In this document: in pieces, positions 22,949 to 31,944 of the stretch
How positions within the stretch are numbered: the first letter of the stretch is position 1
Layout of the letters: each line of letters starts with the position of its first letter
Origin: Ruminococcus sp.
GTDB lineage: Bacteria; Bacillota; Clostridia; Oscillospirales; Ruminococcaceae
DNA: 44,455 nucleotides
Assembly: GCA_017517145.1 (NCBI GenBank)
Contig: JAFXAJ010000008.1
Coordinates: forward strand, 1 to 44,455
Direction: 5' to 3'
Made by a program: the position numbers and the translations under genes
The notes under the pieces: model-generated
What the model was told of the DNA's origin: nothing
The model's input: only the letters and a program-made list of their open reading frames with translations
Database searches by the model: none

Positions 22949-23515
22949 TTACTGACTGTTTTCAAGTTCTGCCGCTAATGTAGCAACTGCTGCGATAGAG
23001 TTCATTTCAGCTACAGCGTTATTCTGTTCGACAGCAGGAACAGGAGCTGTTTTTTCTTCCGCAGGAATTTCCGCATTTACAGGAGCAGTGGAATTTTCCA
23101 CGTTATTTACAGCATTGTCAGCAGGCTTTGGAGTTTCCACAGGCTTTGATTCCTCAGCAGGCTTAGGAGTTTCCACAGACTTAGGGGCTTCGGCAGGCTT
23201 AGGAGTTTCTTTCTTAGAAGCTTCCTTTTTCTTAGGCTTTTCAAGCTCCTCCTTTTCTGCACGGTCACTGGCTGATTCGATGTAAATATCCTCATCTGCA
23301 AGGCTTCCGACAAAGTTAAGCTGCTTTACAGGGATACGCTTCAAGGGAGAATAAATAAACTTATTGCAGGAATCGTTGCAGTCAACAAGTCCTCTTTTCT
23401 CGCAAAGCACCTTATTTCCGTCCTTTGCACGTCTGCCGAACTGACAGTAATCACACTTGGGCGCTATATGCTTATCAAAATATTTACCGCCTTTAAATAT
23501 TGAAAAAAGATCCAT
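22949..23515 (-). CDS. Cys-cluster protein with Lys/Pro/Glu repeats, unknown
   Basis: The 188-residue protein starts after GAGGTG. Residues 1-60 form a small compact domain with five Cys (PKCDYCQFGRRAKDG, KVLCEKRGLVDCNDSCNKF), a pattern that could bind zinc or an iron-sulfur cluster. From about residue 85 the chain is low complexity: Lys-rich (EKPKKKEASKKETPK), then repeats of KPAE-xPKSVETP and KPVETPKPA, ending in an Ala/Glu/Val-rich tail with EEKTAPVPAVEQ. There is no signal peptide or membrane helix. The first domain resembles short conserved clostridial proteins I cannot name. It lies 64 bases upstream of tRNA-Leu on the same strand. Confidence 0.72.
   Translation of the reverse strand: MDLFSIFKGGKYFDKHIAPKCDYCQFGRRAKDGNKVLCEKRGLVDCNDSCNKFIYSPLKRIPVKQLNFVGSLADEDIYIESASDRAEKEELEKPKKKEASKKETPKPAEAPKSVETPKPAEESKPVETPKPADNAVNNVENSTAPVNAEIPAEEKTAPVPAVEQNNAVAEMNSIAAVATLAAELENSQ
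23125..23220 (-). repeat. Short imperfect tandem repeats coding for KPAE/SVETP units
   Basis: Within the Cys-cluster protein gene, units of 24-36 bases repeat with variation (on the plus strand GGAGTTTCCACAG and GGCTTAGGAGTTTC recur). They encode Lys/Pro/Glu segments and are a likely spot for repeat-number change. Confidence 0.5.
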
Positions 23516-23704
23516 TTAATTCACCTCAATTTTAAAAAACTAAATTAGCCACTTATTATTATATCACATATTTTCTTTTTTGTCCAGTATTTTTTTTAAA
23601 TTTATCACTAAAAACCAATGTAAAACAAAGGAAATTTATCATCAGGTTTATTTTTGTTGAACTACAACAATTTACAATAGCTGCAGATATGCAAAATAAC
23701 TAAA

Positions 23705-23738
23705 AATTCTCCCGACTCCATAACGGAATCGGGAGAAT
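23705..23738 (-). terminator. Terminator of the polysaccharide operon
   Basis: AATTCTCCCGA and TCGGGAGAATT pair, extended by a GACTCC/GGAATC inner stem, and the minus-strand arm runs into TTTTTAG. It lies four bases after the rmlA stop. The rest of 23516-23704 is AT-rich and holds only upstream sequence of the Cys-cluster gene. Confidence 0.85.
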
Positions 23739-23742
23739 TAAA

Positions 23743-24633
23743 TTAACAATCAATATATTTGCCGTTTACAACATCCATGAGATAACGTCCGTACTGATTC
23801 TTCATGAGATCCTTTGTATTCTCAAGAAGCTCTTCTTTCGTAATCCAGCCGTTGAGATATGCTATTTCCTCAAGGCAAGCTATCTTTCTGTGCTGGTGAT
23901 CTTCAACAGTCTTAACAAAATTTGTAGCCTCTACAAGACTCTCATGAGTTCCTGTATCAAGCCATGTGAAGCCCTGTCCGAGAAGCTCTACATTAAGGCT
24001 GTCATCTTCAAGGTATATACGGTTGAGATCTGTAATCTCCAGTTCTCCTCTTGCAGATGGCTTGAGATTCTTAGCATACTCAACTACCTTGTTATCGTAG
24101 AAATAAAGACCTGTTACGCAGTAGTTTGACTTAGGCTGCGCAGGCTTTTCCTCAATAGAAATTGCCTTGCCGTCCTTGTCAAATTCTACAATGCCGAAAC
24201 GCTCAGGATCATCAACATAATAGCCGAATACTGTAGCGCCGTTACCGTTCTGTGCATTTTCAACAGCAGCTTTCAGACGCTTGTTGAGTCCATGACCTGC
24301 GAAAATGTTATCTCCGAGAACCATAGCACAGCAGTCATCGCCAATAAAATCAGCACCGATTATAAATGCCTGTGCAAGTCCGTCGGGTGAAGGCTGAACT
24401 GCATACTCCAGATTGATTCCGAACTGATGGCCGTCACCAAGAAGTGCCTTGAATCTGGGTGTATCATCAGGAGTTGAGATGATAAGTATATCACGGATTC
24501 CTGCATTCATCAAAACAGACAGCGGATAATAAATCATAGGCTTGTCATAAATCGGAAGCAGCTGCTTTGATGTAACCTTTGTAAGCGGATAAAGTCTTGT
24601 ACCTGATCCGCCGGCGAGAACTATTCCTTTCAT
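23743..24633 (-). CDS. rmlA: Glucose-1-phosphate thymidylyltransferase
   Basis: RmlA makes dTDP-glucose from dTTP and glucose-1-phosphate, the entry step for both dTDP-sugars made by this operon. The 296 residues match the family length. The nucleotide-binding start [20 protein letters not shown] is intact, followed by [19 protein letters not shown] with the catalytic Lys. Downstream are VLGDNIF with the metal-binding Asp, [20 protein letters not shown] and [16 protein letters not shown]. It overlaps the rmlC stop by four bases. Being last in a 20 kb operon, it may need the internal ribosome coupling seen here to keep its level. Confidence 0.97.
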   Translation of the reverse strand: MKGIVLAGGSGTRLYPLTKVTSKQLLPIYDKPMIYYPLSVLMNAGIRDILIISTPDDTPRFKALLGDGHQFGINLEYAVQPSPDGLAQAFIIGADFIGDDCCAMVLGDNIFAGHGLNKRLKAAVENAQNGNGATVFGYYVDDPERFGIVEFDKDGKAISIEEKPAQPKSNYCVTGLYFYDNKVVEYAKNLKPSARGELEITDLNRIYLEDDSLNVELLGQGFTWLDTGTHESLVEATNFVKTVEDHQHRKIACLEEIAYLNGWITKEELLENTKDLMKNQYGRYLMDVVNGKYIDC

Positions 24634-25214
24634 TTTTCAATACCCCTTTCTGTGCAGTACTGTCTGAAACTTATATTTACTCTGTCCTTGTCGGAGAGAA
24701 GCAAATCATCGGCTGTCATGCCCTCAGGCATCATCCAGTCAATTGCTATATCCTCATCATTCCACATAAGTCCGCCCTCATCATTGGGATACCAGAAATC
24801 TGTTACCTTATAGCAAAATTCTGCTGTATCGGAAAGCACTACAAAACCATGTGCGAAATTCTTAGGGATAAGGAACTGCTTCTTGTTCTCCTCAGTAAGG
24901 AGAATTCCATAGCTCTTGCCAAAAGTAGCACTGCCCTCTCTCAGGTCAACAGCTACGTCATAAACTGCACCCTTGATTACACGGACAAGCTTATCCTGCG
25001 GATGATTTATCTGATAGTGAAGTCCACGGAGTACGCCCTTTGAAGAACAGGACTGATTATCCTGCACAAAAGTCAGGTCGATTCCTGCGTCCTGCATATC
25101 TCTCTGATTGTAAGTTTCCATGAAATATCCACGATTATCGCCATGAACAGCAGGCTCGATCACGCAGAGGCCTTCAATACCGCCGACATTTTTTTCTACT
25201 TTAATCTGTCCCAT
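24630..25214 (-). CDS. rmlC: dTDP-4-dehydrorhamnose 3,5-epimerase
   Basis: RmlC epimerises C3 and C5 of dTDP-4-keto-6-deoxyglucose on the way to L-rhamnose. The cupin protein has 194 residues from the ATG at 25214, which overlaps the rmlD stop (TAATG) and follows AAAGGAG. Motifs: [35 protein letters not shown] with the catalytic His, [19 protein letters not shown], and [20 protein letters not shown]. The conserved Tyr/Asp pair and the terminal [10 protein letters not shown] strand are present. No unusual features. Confidence 0.96.
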   Translation of the reverse strand: MGQIKVEKNVGGIEGLCVIEPAVHGDNRGYFMETYNQRDMQDAGIDLTFVQDNQSCSSKGVLRGLHYQINHPQDKLVRVIKGAVYDVAVDLREGSATFGKSYGILLTEENKKQFLIPKNFAHGFVVLSDTAEFCYKVTDFWYPNDEGGLMWNDEDIAIDWMMPEGMTADDLLLSDKDRVNISFRQYCTERGIEK

Positions 25215-26074
25215 TAGTAATCGATCTCCTTTAAATATCTTGAAAGAGCGTCCTGCCACGTTGGCAGAGGCTCAAAGCCGTTTTCGCTTAATTTTGACTT
25301 GTCAAGACGGCTGTTGAAAGGTCTTGCCGCCTTTGATATGCCGTACTCCTCAGTTGTAACAGGAGTAACCTTTGTATCATATCCTGCCTGACGGAAAATT
25401 TCACAGGTGAAGTCATACCATGAAATATAGCCGCCCTCGTTGGTAGCATGGTAATATCCATACTTTTCAGTTTCAGCCATATCCACAAGAAGTCTTGCTA
25501 AATCGTAGGTATAAGTAGGCGTTCCTATCTGGTCGCTTACTACACGTACTTCGGGATATTTCTTGCCGACATTAAGCATAGTTTTAATGAAATTCTTACC
25601 GTTTACGCCGAATACCCACGCTATACGCACTATAAAATACTTTTCAAGAAGTTCAGCTACTGCAAGCTCACCGTCAAGCTTTGTCTGTCCGTAAACGCTC
25701 AGAGGAGCATAATCCTTGCAGTCGGGCTGCCACGGTTCAGTTCCCTGACCATTGAAGACATAGTCAGTGGAAATATATATCATCTTGCAGTCCAGCTTTT
25801 TGCAGACTTCTGCAATATTTCTTGTGCCGTCAACGTTAACAGCCTTTACCTTGGGGATGTTTTCTTCGTCCTCAGCTGCGTCGACTGCTGTCCATGCAGC
25901 ACAGTGAATAACTGCATCGGGAGCTGCTTCGCCGATTACTTTATTTACGGATTCAGCATCAGTTATATCCATTTCTTCAATGTCAACACCGACAGCCTCA
26001 TGACCTCTTTTTGTCAGCTCTGCCACTACATCGTAACCCAGCTGACCTTTTACACCTGTTACTAATACTTTCAT
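25214..26074 (-). CDS. rmlD: dTDP-4-dehydrorhamnose reductase
   Basis: RmlD reduces dTDP-4-keto-L-rhamnose with NAD(P)H, finishing dTDP-L-rhamnose. The 286-residue SDR protein has the nucleotide loop VTGVKGQLGYDVV, the acidic position after it (GVDIEEMDITD), the strand CKMIYISTDYVFNG, and the catalytic YGQTKLDGELAV (Tyr-x-x-x-Lys). The C-terminal substrate half has YISWYDFTCEIFRQAGY and the family-typical ending AARPFNSRLDKSKL. It abuts rmlC and starts 77 bases after rmlB. Confidence 0.96.
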   Translation of the reverse strand: MKVLVTGVKGQLGYDVVAELTKRGHEAVGVDIEEMDITDAESVNKVIGEAAPDAVIHCAAWTAVDAAEDEENIPKVKAVNVDGTRNIAEVCKKLDCKMIYISTDYVFNGQGTEPWQPDCKDYAPLSVYGQTKLDGELAVAELLEKYFIVRIAWVFGVNGKNFIKTMLNVGKKYPEVRVVSDQIGTPTYTYDLARLLVDMAETEKYGYYHATNEGGYISWYDFTCEIFRQAGYDTKVTPVTTEEYGISKAARPFNSRLDKSKLSENGFEPLPTWQDALSRYLKEIDY

Positions 26075-26151
26075 TTGTATCCTCTTTTCTCAGAGCAGGA
26101 TCAGGATAAAGCCGCTGTTACGGCATTATCCCGAATGCTTCTGTGAAGTGA

Positions 26152-27171
26152 TTATCTGTTGCTGTACATCTTCTCGTAGTAGTTCTGGTACTCGCCTGAA
26201 ATGATGTCCTTCCACCACTTCTCATTGTCCAGATACCACTGGATTGTTTTCTTGATACCGTCTGCAAACTTTGTTTCAGGCAGCCAGCCGAGCTCATTGT
26301 GAATCTTTGTGGGGTCGATAGCATAACGCATATCGTGTCCCTTACGGTCTGTAACATAAGTGATAAGGCTCTCAGGCTTGCCAAGCTCCTTGCAGATAAG
26401 CTTTACGATGTCGATGTTTGCCATCTCGTTGTGACCGCCAACGTTATAAACTTCGCCTACCTTGCCGTTGTGGATAATAAGGTCGATAGCCTTGCAGTGG
26501 TCCTCAACATAGAGCCAGTCACGGACATTTTCGCCCTTGCCGTATACAGGGAGAGGCTTGTCTGCCAGTGCATTTGCAATCATAAGAGGAATCAGCTTCT
26601 CAGGGAAGTGATAAGGTCCATAGTTGTTGGAGCATCTTGAAATTGTTACAGGGAGACCAAATGTTCTGTGGTATGCAAGAACGAGAAGATCTGCGCCTGC
26701 CTTTGATGAGCTGTAAGGGCTGCTTGTGTGAATAGGTGTTTCCTCTGTGAAGAAAAGGTCAGGGCGGTCAAGAGGGAGATCGCCGTAAACCTCATCTGTG
26801 GAAACCTGATGATAACGCTTTACATTGTACTTTCTGGAAGCGTCCATCATTACAGATGTACCAATGATGTTTGTCTGGAGGAAAATCTCAGGATTTTCGA
26901 TTGAACGGTCAACGTGGGATTCAGCTGCAAAGTTTACAACAATGTCAGGATTCTCCTCAGCAAAAAGCTTGTCAACTCCCTCTCTGTCGCATATATCAAG
27001 CTTTACGAAACGGAAGTTGGGATTCTCCATTACACTCTCAAGTGTGGAGAGATTTCCTGCATAAGTCAGCTTGTCTACACACACTATTCTGTATTCGGGA
27101 TGTGCCTTCAGCATGTGGAATACGAAATTTGAGCCTATAAATCCGGCTCCGCCTGTAACGATAATAGTCAT
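26152..27171 (-). CDS. rmlB: dTDP-glucose 4,6-dehydratase
   Basis: RmlB converts dTDP-glucose to dTDP-4-keto-6-deoxyglucose. That product feeds two branches here: RmlCD for L-rhamnose, and the FdtA/FdtB pair for a 3-amino-3,6-dideoxyhexose. The 339-residue NAD-dependent SDR has VTGGAGFIGSNFVFHML at the start, the catalytic STDEVYGDLP (Thr-Asp-Glu), YSSSKAGADLLVLAY with Tyr-x-x-x-Lys, and SRCSNNYGPYHFPEKLIPLM. AAGGAG precedes the ATG. The order rmlB-D-C-A follows transcription. A 55-base gap separates it from the wzy-like gene, with no promoter seen. Confidence 0.97.
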   Translation of the reverse strand: MTIIVTGGAGFIGSNFVFHMLKAHPEYRIVCVDKLTYAGNLSTLESVMENPNFRFVKLDICDREGVDKLFAEENPDIVVNFAAESHVDRSIENPEIFLQTNIIGTSVMMDASRKYNVKRYHQVSTDEVYGDLPLDRPDLFFTEETPIHTSSPYSSSKAGADLLVLAYHRTFGLPVTISRCSNNYGPYHFPEKLIPLMIANALADKPLPVYGKGENVRDWLYVEDHCKAIDLIIHNGKVGEVYNVGGHNEMANIDIVKLICKELGKPESLITYVTDRKGHDMRYAIDPTKIHNELGWLPETKFADGIKKTIQWYLDNEKWWKDIISGEYQNYYEKMYSNR

Positions 27172-27226
27172 AATATTTCTCCTTAATAATATTTTCTTCT
27201 GCAGCTTTACAGAAGGTCAGATTCTT

Positions 27227-28507
27227 TTAATTTTTGTCCAGACTTATTCTGATATTGAAGTGATTGAGAATAGCCTGTAAGGATTTGGGGTTCTGCCATT
27301 TTGCCCTGAAATGATTCATATATATACCAAGCAAGCCCCATAAGCCGTAGTGCAGCCATATATAGCCGGAAAGCAGAAGCTCGCAGGATACCGTGATAAA
27401 GATGATGAAAAGAAGTCTTTCTCTTACATCCTTAACCTTGCGGAAGAATTTTACAATGCCGTACAGTCCCACAAGTATCACCAGCGTTCCGAAAATCCAG
27501 CCCAGCTCAACTATCAGGTCAAGGAATACATCATGGCTGTAACCCCATTTGATTCCTATTCTGTATATGGCATTTCTGTGTCCCATTACTCCGACACCAA
27601 AGGGATTTTCCTTTATCAGACCGATTACAACCTTCCAGATTCTGTCTCGTCCGCTGCTTTCTTCATCAAAGGAATCTCCGCCCTTGAGGGTATTGAGGAA
27701 TGAGTCGATAAATCTTGATTCTATACCAAGACTGTCGGTGACATTTTCAATCAGCGTCAGTCCCGTGTCAGACAGTATAAACATTGCCGCCGCCGCTGCA
27801 ATTATAATCAGTACATACTTCTTGACGTCCGCCTTTTTGTTCTCCAGAAAAAGCAGTATCAGCACCACACCGATTATAAAGCTGATAATTGTACCTCGGC
27901 TGCCGTAGAGCAGGATTCCCACAAGACTGACCGCTATTGGTATTATCATATACTTTTTCTTTTCTATGATAAGAAGTATACTCATGATGCATACAAGCAG
28001 AAGCATACCGTAGCTCCAGCTCATATTACTTTCAGAGTGGCGGAGGATTCCGAACTGCTCATACTCCCAGTAGCCTTTTGTTATAGGCTCAATTACCTGA
28101 TACGCATAGTATAACCCCAGCACAACAGCCGATATTTTCATGTTGCGCATGACTGTTCCCACATTGTCCTGAACACGCATTATTGGATAGGCGAAAATGC
28201 CTCCTATCAAAAACATGTGCCGGACGCCGTAGTCACGCATTATCCATATCCGCACCGAGGGATTCGTGGCGAACTGGTATATGAACAGCACCGCAACAAT
28301 GGAATATACTATAAATACGTCAATATATTTCATGAAAAAGTTCTTTTTCTTTATCATGGAAAAGGCAATAAGTCCGACAATTCCAAAGCTTAACAGTAAT
28401 GAGCCGCCGGGGATTTTTGAGATAAATAAGCCTTTAAGAACAGGCATTATGAGAAAAATAACAAGCAGCAAATCCTGAGAATGAGGAAGTTTCAGTCTTA
28501 TCTTCAT
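27227..28507 (-). CDS. O-antigen/capsule polymerase-like membrane protein (Wzy/ligase family)
   Basis: The ATG at 28507 overlaps the GNAT stop (TAATG) and is preceded by GGAG, giving 426 residues. The protein has about ten to twelve membrane helices (such as LLLVIFLIMPVLKGLFI, FIVYSIVAVLFIYQFA, MSWSYGMLLLVCIMSILLII and VSLVGILLYGSRGTIISFII). A large extracytoplasmic loop near residues 290-340 (NTLKGGDSFDEESSGRDRIW, NPFGVGVMGHRNAIYR) carries the G-x-x-R-x-x-W and GVG-x-x-x-H features of the O-antigen ligase/polymerase family. Its likely role is to join exported repeat units outside the membrane. Being next to the Wzx gene supports Wzy. Confidence 0.82.
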   Translation of the reverse strand: MKIRLKLPHSQDLLLVIFLIMPVLKGLFISKIPGGSLLLSFGIVGLIAFSMIKKKNFFMKYIDVFIVYSIVAVLFIYQFATNPSVRIWIMRDYGVRHMFLIGGIFAYPIMRVQDNVGTVMRNMKISAVVLGLYYAYQVIEPITKGYWEYEQFGILRHSESNMSWSYGMLLLVCIMSILLIIEKKKYMIIPIAVSLVGILLYGSRGTIISFIIGVVLILLFLENKKADVKKYVLIIIAAAAAMFILSDTGLTLIENVTDSLGIESRFIDSFLNTLKGGDSFDEESSGRDRIWKVVIGLIKENPFGVGVMGHRNAIYRIGIKWGYSHDVFLDLIVELGWIFGTLVILVGLYGIVKFFRKVKDVRERLLFIIFITVSCELLLSGYIWLHYGLWGLLGIYMNHFRAKWQNPKSLQAILNHFNIRISLDKN

Positions 28508-29076
28508 TACTTGACTCCGCCGCCTCTTTTCTGAGCATGGCGGATAATAAGCTTCATTATCTTCTCTCTGCATACAGTATAATCTGCCTTTGACAGGGAG
28601 GAGAATACATATTCATAGCCCAGATTCTCAAGGAATTTTCTCTCGTATTCAACTGCGCCTATCTGCTGCTGAATACCTCTTACGGAGGAATTATCAGCGG
28701 CTGCATCCATATAAACTGTTTCAACACCCAGCACATCGAAGGCAAAATCTATGCCCAGAAGGAGAGCTTCCATATTCTGGAATGCATCGCCGTAGCCGAT
28801 TGTTCTGCCGCTTTCAGCCGATTTCTCCTTAACGTCATATATACCTCTCATGCCGATGATTTTATCGTTCATGTCGGTAACAACAAAAAGATAATCATTT
28901 TCCTTTTTGCGCTGATTTTTTATATAGTTAAGCTGATCTTCCACAGTACCGCTTACCTTATGCATATATTTTACCTTTTCGGAATCCATACGCATATCAT
29001 AGGTAGCCTGAGCGTCCGCTTCCTCAACAGAACGAAGCTTTACCGTGTGACCGACTATAACCTTGTCGTATACCAT
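28507..29076 (-). CDS. GNAT acyltransferase of the polysaccharide operon
   Basis: The 189-residue protein has the RimJ/RimL-like GNAT plan: VKLRSVEEADAQATYDMRMD, FVVTDMNDKIIGMRGIYDVK, RTIGYGDAFQNMEALLLGID and AADNSSVRGIQQQIGAVEYE. PseH-type N-acetyltransferases of amino sugars share this form, so it is a good candidate for moving an acyl group to the 4- or 3-amino group of a sugar nucleotide. Its place between wzx and wzy, three genes after an acyl carrier protein, reductase and ligase, suggests it could use an acyl thioester from the ACP. It overlaps wzy (TAATG) and ends close to the wzx stop. The donor is not deducible from sequence. Confidence 0.82.
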   Translation of the reverse strand: MVYDKVIVGHTVKLRSVEEADAQATYDMRMDSEKVKYMHKVSGTVEDQLNYIKNQRKKENDYLFVVTDMNDKIIGMRGIYDVKEKSAESGRTIGYGDAFQNMEALLLGIDFAFDVLGVETVYMDAAADNSSVRGIQQQIGAVEYERKFLENLGYEYVFSSLSKADYTVCREKIMKLIIRHAQKRGGGVK

Positions 29077-29078
29077 GT

Positions 29079-30509
29079 TTACTTCTTCCTCCTCTTTTTC
29101 AGTATATCCATAATCATATTCTTATAAAGCAGAACATATATTCCCATAACTGCAATTCCGCTTACAGCTGAAAGAACTATATTTTCGTGCAGCAGCAGTC
29201 TCCACACAAGGAAATATCCTATGATAACAGCTGCATTGACGTAAACTTTCTTGTTGATGACAATAAGCTTCATTCTTCTCAGCCAGAACAGACACATGAT
29301 TATTGACACCATGTAACCTGCTACTGTTGCGATAGCTGCACCCTCCATGCCGATTTTCTTTATCAGCACAAGACTCAGCACAATGTACACAACTGCACCG
29401 ATAAGCAGCGACAGCAGATTCATATATGTCTTTTTTACTATTGTAAACTGATTTGCTATAATCTGATAGAGCATCAGAAGAAGCGGTGCAAGGAACAGAT
29501 AAGGCGCTATAATATGACAATCAATATATACATCAGAGAATAAAAGGTCAATTCCCAGATAGGAAACACTCATAAGAGCTGATGTTGCCGCAAAGGAAAT
29601 TGCTCCCATATATTCAAAAATGTTCGATTTCATCTGAACCTGATCATCGTCATTCATAGTTGAGTAAGCAAAATAGAGCCATCCGCTGGCAAAAGCGGTA
29701 TATATCAGGTTGCTGACATGGCCTATTCTTGCGCCTACGCCGTATATTCCTGTAAATTCAGTTCCCATCATTTTGGAAATTATGATATTTGCAGAGGAAT
29801 TGTATATCCAGTAGATAATAAAGTTCGGAAGCAGCGGCAGTCCTACGGCAAAAAGTGATTTCAGTACGGATTTGTCAAAATTCTTCGGATTGAAGAATTT
29901 TCTGTTCATCACAAAGAATGCTGTTTCCACTGTGAGAAATGCCATAATCGTTGCCACCGGCATTGCTATTACATAATGTCCCTGAAGAACAAGAGGTATC
30001 GCCACAAGATATGATATAAAGGGCGAAAGGGTATTCGTTATAAGAAATATCATTCTCTTGTTCTGGATTCGTGTGGGAGCTGAAATAATCTGATTCGTGG
30101 AATTGACAAGAAATCCTATAATAGTCAGTACCACAAGCCCCTCATACTTGACATCATCGAAATACCAGCTTGCTATGGGACGGCGGAAAATAAACAGTAC
30201 AACCGACATCACCACCGACATTACAGATACAAAAGTAAATGCCGTTGAACACACCTTTTTCTGCCAGACTTCATCCTTGTTGTCAAAGAAAAGACGGAAC
30301 ATAGCGTCATACATACCGCATACAGCCAATGCTGCCGCAAATGATATGAAATTCTGCGAAAGGTCATTAAGTCCGAGATAAAGGGAGCTGGGGTACAAAT
30401 CTGCAATAATCGGCAGCATAATAAGCGGTATAAGCTTGCTCATCATGCTTCCTACGCCATACACCAGAAAATTTTCTATAAAGAGCTTGGTTCTACCTTT
30501 TGATTGCAT
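29079..30509 (-). CDS. wzx: Polysaccharide flippase (Wzx, MATE/MVF type)
   Basis: The 476-residue protein should move lipid-linked repeat units to the outer face of the membrane. About 12 to 14 membrane helices are visible, starting GVGSMMSKLIPLIMLPIIAD, with the family-typical Gly/Pro motif LYLGLNDLSQNFISF. Examples are VVLTIIGFLVNSTNQII, YLVAIPLVLQGHYVIAM and AVYIVLSLVLIKKIGMEGAA, with the last repeating the GxEGAA motif seen in oligosaccharide flippases. Its C-terminus is short and basic (KNMIMDILKKRRKK). It follows the AMP-dependent ligase gene by 20 bases. A role in the same cluster's repeat unit is very likely. Confidence 0.9.
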   Translation of the reverse strand: MQSKGRTKLFIENFLVYGVGSMMSKLIPLIMLPIIADLYPSSLYLGLNDLSQNFISFAAALAVCGMYDAMFRLFFDNKDEVWQKKVCSTAFTFVSVMSVVMSVVLFIFRRPIASWYFDDVKYEGLVVLTIIGFLVNSTNQIISAPTRIQNKRMIFLITNTLSPFISYLVAIPLVLQGHYVIAMPVATIMAFLTVETAFFVMNRKFFNPKNFDKSVLKSLFAVGLPLLPNFIIYWIYNSSANIIISKMMGTEFTGIYGVGARIGHVSNLIYTAFASGWLYFAYSTMNDDDQVQMKSNIFEYMGAISFAATSALMSVSYLGIDLLFSDVYIDCHIIAPYLFLAPLLLMLYQIIANQFTIVKKTYMNLLSLLIGAVVYIVLSLVLIKKIGMEGAAIATVAGYMVSIIMCLFWLRRMKLIVINKKVYVNAAVIIGYFLVWRLLLHENIVLSAVSGIAVMGIYVLLYKNMIMDILKKRRKK

Positions 30510-30529
30510 CTTGCTTTCTCTCCACCCTT

Positions 30530-31927
30530 TTATACCAGATTTTTATACATTATTTTTCCAGTTTCATTCTTAGGAATTTCATCTATTACATTGACCTTGA
30601 AAAGAGTCTTATAGAAGCCTGTTTTCTCGCAGACATACTTTATAACCTCATCTTTAAGGCTCTCATTGGTGATATAGATATTGAGATTATCGTCTGTACC
30701 TGTGCAGGCTGCCTCAATTCCGAAGCCGTCCTTTACAAGTCTTTCTGTCTGGTCAAGACTTACTCTGTAGCCCAGCATCTTCAGAAAACGTGACTTTCTG
30801 CCTGTGATATAGTAACAGCCGTCCTCGTCACGCTTTGCAATATCGCCTGTGTGATATGTGCCGCAGAATTCATCGCCTTTAACGAGATCCTCTCTGCACA
30901 CGGCATATCCCATAGTAACGTTAGGGCCTGAATAAACAAGCTCTCCTTCTGTATCAGCTTCTGCGATGATATTTCCGTCATCGTCCATGAGCATCAGTTC
31001 GCCTTCGGGAATTGCCTTTCCGATACTGCCGATTTTTTCAAGGGCAGTTTCCGGGTCAAGAAGCGTCATACGTGCAGATGTCTCCGTAGTGCCGAATGTG
31101 GCAATAAAACGCTTTCCCGACTGCTGTGCAAATTCTGCAAGTGTACGGAAAGTCTTGTCTGTAAGCTTTCCGCCGCCCTGTGAAAGAGTTGTGAGATGAG
31201 GCAGATCCATTCTTGTGAATCTGAGCTTTAACATAAGCTCGTAACCAAAGGGAACTGCTGTAAGATTTGTAAGCTTATATCTCTTGATGAAATCCCAGTA
31301 AGGTGCAGCCATAATATTCTCGTTTGTGAGATATACTGTCGCACCTGCGTATATATGAGTATTCACCACATTGAGCCCCATAGTATAATTCATGGCAAGG
31401 TCACAGAGAGGACGCTCCTCTGCTGTCCAGCCGAAAGCCTTTGCCACATTTTTTGCATTAGCTTCAAGATTTCCGTTCTTGTAGCGTACAAGCTTGGGAC
31501 TTCCTGTAGAACCCGAAGTTGTCATAAGAAGCTGAAGCTGAGGCGCTATATCATAGCGCTCATTTTCAGTTTTTATCAGCTTATAGCCAAAAGCCTCGTA
31601 TACACATTCTCCGCCGCTGAAAAACTGCTCGTCATCGGCAGGCATCCACACATAAGCAGGAGTGTACACCTCGTAGAGATTGCAAAGCAGCTCCTTGTCG
31701 GCTTTTGAACTGAGCATCACGGGAACAGAGTCCAGTATTACTGTGTTAAGATAAGCATTCATTGCACCTATTGTATTATTGCACAGCGCAAATACCACAG
31801 AACGCTTTTCCAGAATTGCCGCCAGTTTCTCCTGCTCTGCCATAAGCTGAGCAACACTGAGGGAACTGTCGGTTGAATCGTAAGCTATAATATCTCCGGA
31901 TTTTCTCTTATCAAGATTAAGAAACAT
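30530..31927 (-). CDS. AMP-forming acyl/aryl ligase (ANL family), probable ACP loader
   Basis: The 465-residue protein is a full-length adenylating enzyme. Signature A3 is MTTSGSTGSPKLVRYK near residue 136, A5 is IATFGTTETSARMT near 275, A7/A8 are YHTGDIAKRDEDGCYY and ITGRKSRFLKMLGYRVSLDQ near 365-390, and the catalytic C-terminal Lys is in NETGKIMYKNL. It is shorter at the N-terminus than CoA ligases and has no carrier domain. Such ligases activate an acid to acyl-AMP and load it on a thiol. The small ACP two genes upstream is the obvious acceptor. FabG-like reductase next to it suggests a beta-keto or beta-hydroxy chain. Substrate is an inference. Confidence 0.87.
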   Translation of the reverse strand: MFLNLDKRKSGDIIAYDSTDSSLSVAQLMAEQEKLAAILEKRSVVFALCNNTIGAMNAYLNTVILDSVPVMLSSKADKELLCNLYEVYTPAYVWMPADDEQFFSGGECVYEAFGYKLIKTENERYDIAPQLQLLMTTSGSTGSPKLVRYKNGNLEANAKNVAKAFGWTAEERPLCDLAMNYTMGLNVVNTHIYAGATVYLTNENIMAAPYWDFIKRYKLTNLTAVPFGYELMLKLRFTRMDLPHLTTLSQGGGKLTDKTFRTLAEFAQQSGKRFIATFGTTETSARMTLLDPETALEKIGSIGKAIPEGELMLMDDDGNIIAEADTEGELVYSGPNVTMGYAVCREDLVKGDEFCGTYHTGDIAKRDEDGCYYITGRKSRFLKMLGYRVSLDQTERLVKDGFGIEAACTGTDDNLNIYITNESLKDEVIKYVCEKTGFYKTLFKVNVIDEIPKNETGKIMYKNLV

Positions 31928-31944
31928 TATTATATACCTCTGAA

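Noticed and set aside
23088..23285. Plus-strand Gly/Ser-rich frame
   Set aside because: It is the reverse complement of the Lys/Pro/Glu repeats in the Cys-cluster gene.
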